This document shows positions 4,974 to 6,700 of a stretch of DNA of 6,700 nucleotides, in pieces. Below the pieces are notes generated by a model that was given only the letters and a program-made list of their open reading frames with translations, ran no database searches and had not been told where the DNA came from. Both the position numbers and the translations under genes were made by a program. Position 1 is the stretch's first letter, and each line of letters begins with the position of its first letter. The stretch is from an uncultured Porphyromonadaceae bacterium (GTDB taxonomy: Bacteria; Bacteroidota; Bacteroidia; Bacteroidales; Muribaculaceae). The stretch is from contig CABUVO010000060.1 in NCBI GenBank assembly GCA_902495075.1, positions 1 through 6,700 on the forward strand, in the 5' to 3' direction.

Positions 4974-6700
4974 ATGTCACTTATGAATAACCGTATCATT
5001 ACAACAATATACTGCGCCATTATGACAATAGCGGCAATGGCGCAGACGGAAACGCCCGACAGCGTAAAGACACAAGAACTTGACGAGGTGGTTGTCGAAG
5101 CTCAGATGCAGCGCACTAACGCTACATCTTCAACATATACCCCGACCACAAGGCAGAAATCGTCCGCTCAAAACGCCATTGACCTTTTGCGACAGCTCGC
5201 CATTCCGCAAATCAACATCAATCTTGTTGACAATGCGGTTACCACACCAAGCGGTCAGAATGTCGAGGTCTATATCAACTATATCCCTGCCTCGGCAGAG
5301 GAAATCGAGGGGATTATGACATCTGATGTGCGGCGTGTCGAATATCTCGATTTTCCTACCGACCCGCGTTTTCAGGGCAACGAGCATGTAGTCAATTTCA
5401 TCATGCAGAAATACGAATACGGCGGATACACCAAAGCGACGGTAAATGAAAATTTCCTTGTGGGAAAACTGTCAAGCCGTGCTTCGATATATTCAAAGTT
5501 CGCATATAAGCGCATGACCTACGATTTATATGCAGGTGCGTCGAATCACGACATCAGACATTCTGGTTCGTCAACCATTGGGAACTATACTCTTGAAAAC
5601 GCCGTCGGCGAACCTTACCTTATTACGCGAAACGAAATATTCGACAACTCTCATTTCAGGTATAACCAGTACCCCGTAACGTTCAGAGCCATTTACGATT
5701 CCGACAAAGTGCAGATTGCAAACACTGTCGGCTTTAACTTCGATCAGTCGCCGACGGCTGAAACAGCCGGCAGACTGTCGTTTGTACCCCGACAGGCAGA
5801 AGACTACGAATATAGCAGATATGAACCTTATACCAGCCGTTATATTATATGGTCTGGCAATTACTATTTTATTTTGCCCCGTAATTTTCATCTTAGCGTT
5901 TCGCCCGGCATAAATTACGGACATACCAACAACAATTACCGCTATCAGACTTCAGCTACTGATGCCATAGTAAACGACTCCAGAGAAAATGTATGGCAGT
6001 TCAGGGGAAGCGCCACTCTTTACAAGATATTGACAGACAGACAAAACGGCTTCTTCCGCGCTTATTGTGGTTCCACATCAAATGATGTGAGCTATTTAGG
6101 CACATCTCCTTACGACAATGATTTTCTCGACATCTACGCCGGGGTCGCACTCGGGTACAGCTTCTCCAGCAATCAATGGAATGTGAGTGCTGATGTGGCT
6201 TTGCAATGGGAGAAGAACAAAATCAACGATCAGTCCGTTTCAGATTCAGAGGTCTATCCTCTCGTGAATATATCAGCCGGATTCTCTCCTTCACAGAAAC
6301 ATTCTTTCCGCGCATACTTCCATTTTGGTGCGAACTATCCCGGTGCAAGCGAGAAAACGCCGAATATACTGCAACAGAATGAACTGATGTACTATACAGG
6401 AAACCCCAAAATCGGACTTTCCCGACAGGTTACGTTCAACCTGTCTTATAACTGGATGCCGTCTAATAAATTCTCGGCTTCGGCTTTTGCCCAATACTTC
6501 GGAGAATATAACCTCTATGTGCCTGTTTACGAGCCATACGACGGTGGGACTGCTTTGCTTCGCACCTTTGAAACTGACGGAGACTATAACCGTACTCAAA
6601 TCGGAATGTCGTTTAATTACAAACTGTTAAATGGCAATCTTCAACTTGCGGCATCGCCCTCAATTTCAATCTATCGTATGACCGGATTATTTGACATTAA
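4974..6700 (+). CDS. TonB-dependent-receptor-like outer-membrane barrel, 3' end outside window
   Basis: The frame runs without a stop from ATG 4974 to the window edge, giving about 575 residues; an in-frame ATG at 4983 is an alternative start. Residues 1-23 form a Sec signal peptide with predicted cleavage at AMA|QT. ELDEVVVEAQ (about 35-44) resembles the conserved start of the Bacteroidetes receptor plug and TonB-box region. The plug follows to about residue 145, with NAIDLLRQLAIPQINI, VEVYINYIPASAEEIEGI and RVEYLDFPTDPRFQGN, and ends VVNFIMQK. From about 145 onward, alternating strands rich in Y, F, N and S fit a transmembrane beta barrel. The region resembles the outer-membrane beta-barrel family that lacks the N-terminal carboxypeptidase-like domain found in SusC proteins. 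No SusD partner is visible. Such receptors usually exceed 700 residues, so the C-terminus lies beyond the window. It likely transports or senses a substrate with help from the two upstream lipoproteins; the substrate is unknown. Confidence 0.85.
   Translation, partial: MSLMNNRIITTIYCAIMTIAAMAQTETPDSVKTQELDEVVVEAQMQRTNATSSTYTPTTRQKSSAQNAIDLLRQLAIPQININLVDNAVTTPSGQNVEVYINYIPASAEEIEGIMTSDVRRVEYLDFPTDPRFQGNEHVVNFIMQKYEYGGYTKATVNENFLVGKLSSRASIYSKFAYKRMTYDLYAGASNHDIRHSGSSTIGNYTLENAVGEPYLITRNEIFDNSHFRYNQYPVTFRAIYDSDKVQIANTVGFNFDQSPTAETAGRLSFVPRQAEDYEYSRYEPYTSRYIIWSGNYYFILPRNFHLSVSPGINYGHTNNNYRYQTSATDAIVNDSRENVWQFRGSATLYKILTDRQNGFFRAYCGSTSNDVSYLGTSPYDNDFLDIYAGVALGYSFSSNQWNVSADVALQWEKNKINDQSVSDSEVYPLVNISAGFSPSQKHSFRAYFHFGANYPGASEKTPNILQQNELMYYTGNPKIGLSRQVTFNLSYNWMPSNKFSASAFAQYFGEYNLYVPVYEPYDGGTALLRTFETDGDYNRTQIGMSFNYKLLNGNLQLAASPSISIYRMTGLFDI

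Noticed and set aside
5130..5387. Minus-strand and alternative-frame ORFs inside the receptor gene (5080-5387, 5571-5924, 6291-6599)
   Set aside because: All are shadows of the continuous receptor frame from 4974 to 6700, which has a signal peptide, plug motifs and barrel strands.
4974..6700. Calling the barrel a SusC-type glycan importer
   Set aside because: The N-terminal carboxypeptidase-like domain and a neighbouring SusD are absent from the window, so the SusC label and a glycan substrate are unsupported.
1..6700. CRISPR array, tRNA or rRNA gene, insertion sequence with terminal repeats, or phage genes
   Set aside because: No regularly spaced repeat series, no tRNA-like cloverleaf segment and no transposase- or integrase-like frame was seen on either strand.

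Overview
The window looks like a chromosomal segment from a gut-type member of the order Bacteroidales (Bacteroidaceae, Prevotellaceae or Muribaculaceae-like; I cannot narrow it further). The evidence is the promoter grammar (TTTG, about 19 bp, TAnnTTTG), mostly A-rich leaders without Shine-Dalgarno sites, several lipoproteins with Bacteroidetes-like lipoboxes, a TPR/transmembrane/helix-turn-helix regulator of a kind common in this order, and a TonB-dependent-receptor-like barrel. All convincing genes are on the + strand.

Region 1 (1-1434) is a tight three-gene cluster of proteins I cannot identify: a 5'-truncated acidic soluble protein, a 99-residue protein with three membrane segments, and a soluble protein rich in aromatic residues. 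It ends at what looks like a recombination scar: the last codons of the third gene overlap a GC-richer stretch that reads as the tail of a gene on the opposite strand (1408-1548).

Region 2 (1683-3326) encodes a 547-residue regulator-like protein. It has an N-terminal lipobox or anchor, a TPR-like helical sensor predicted outside the cytoplasm, one transmembrane helix, a coiled coil, and a C-terminal helix-turn-helix-like domain. It is therefore built to pass an envelope signal directly to DNA.

Region 3 (3327-6700 and beyond) is its probable target operon. A 145-bp intergenic region carries two copies of a 13-bp repeat exactly 63 bp apart. The second copy lies directly upstream of a full-consensus Bacteroidetes promoter. 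Next come a small two-helix membrane protein split by an apparent frameshift, a 243-residue lipoprotein, a 147-residue lipoprotein translationally coupled to it (ATGA overlap), and, after a structured 117-bp leader, a TonB-dependent-receptor-like outer-membrane protein that runs off the window. No SusD, glycosidase or sulfatase is present, so this is not evidently a polysaccharide-utilisation locus. The working model, an inference, is an envelope sensor/regulator that controls an outer-membrane and lipoprotein module of unknown substrate.
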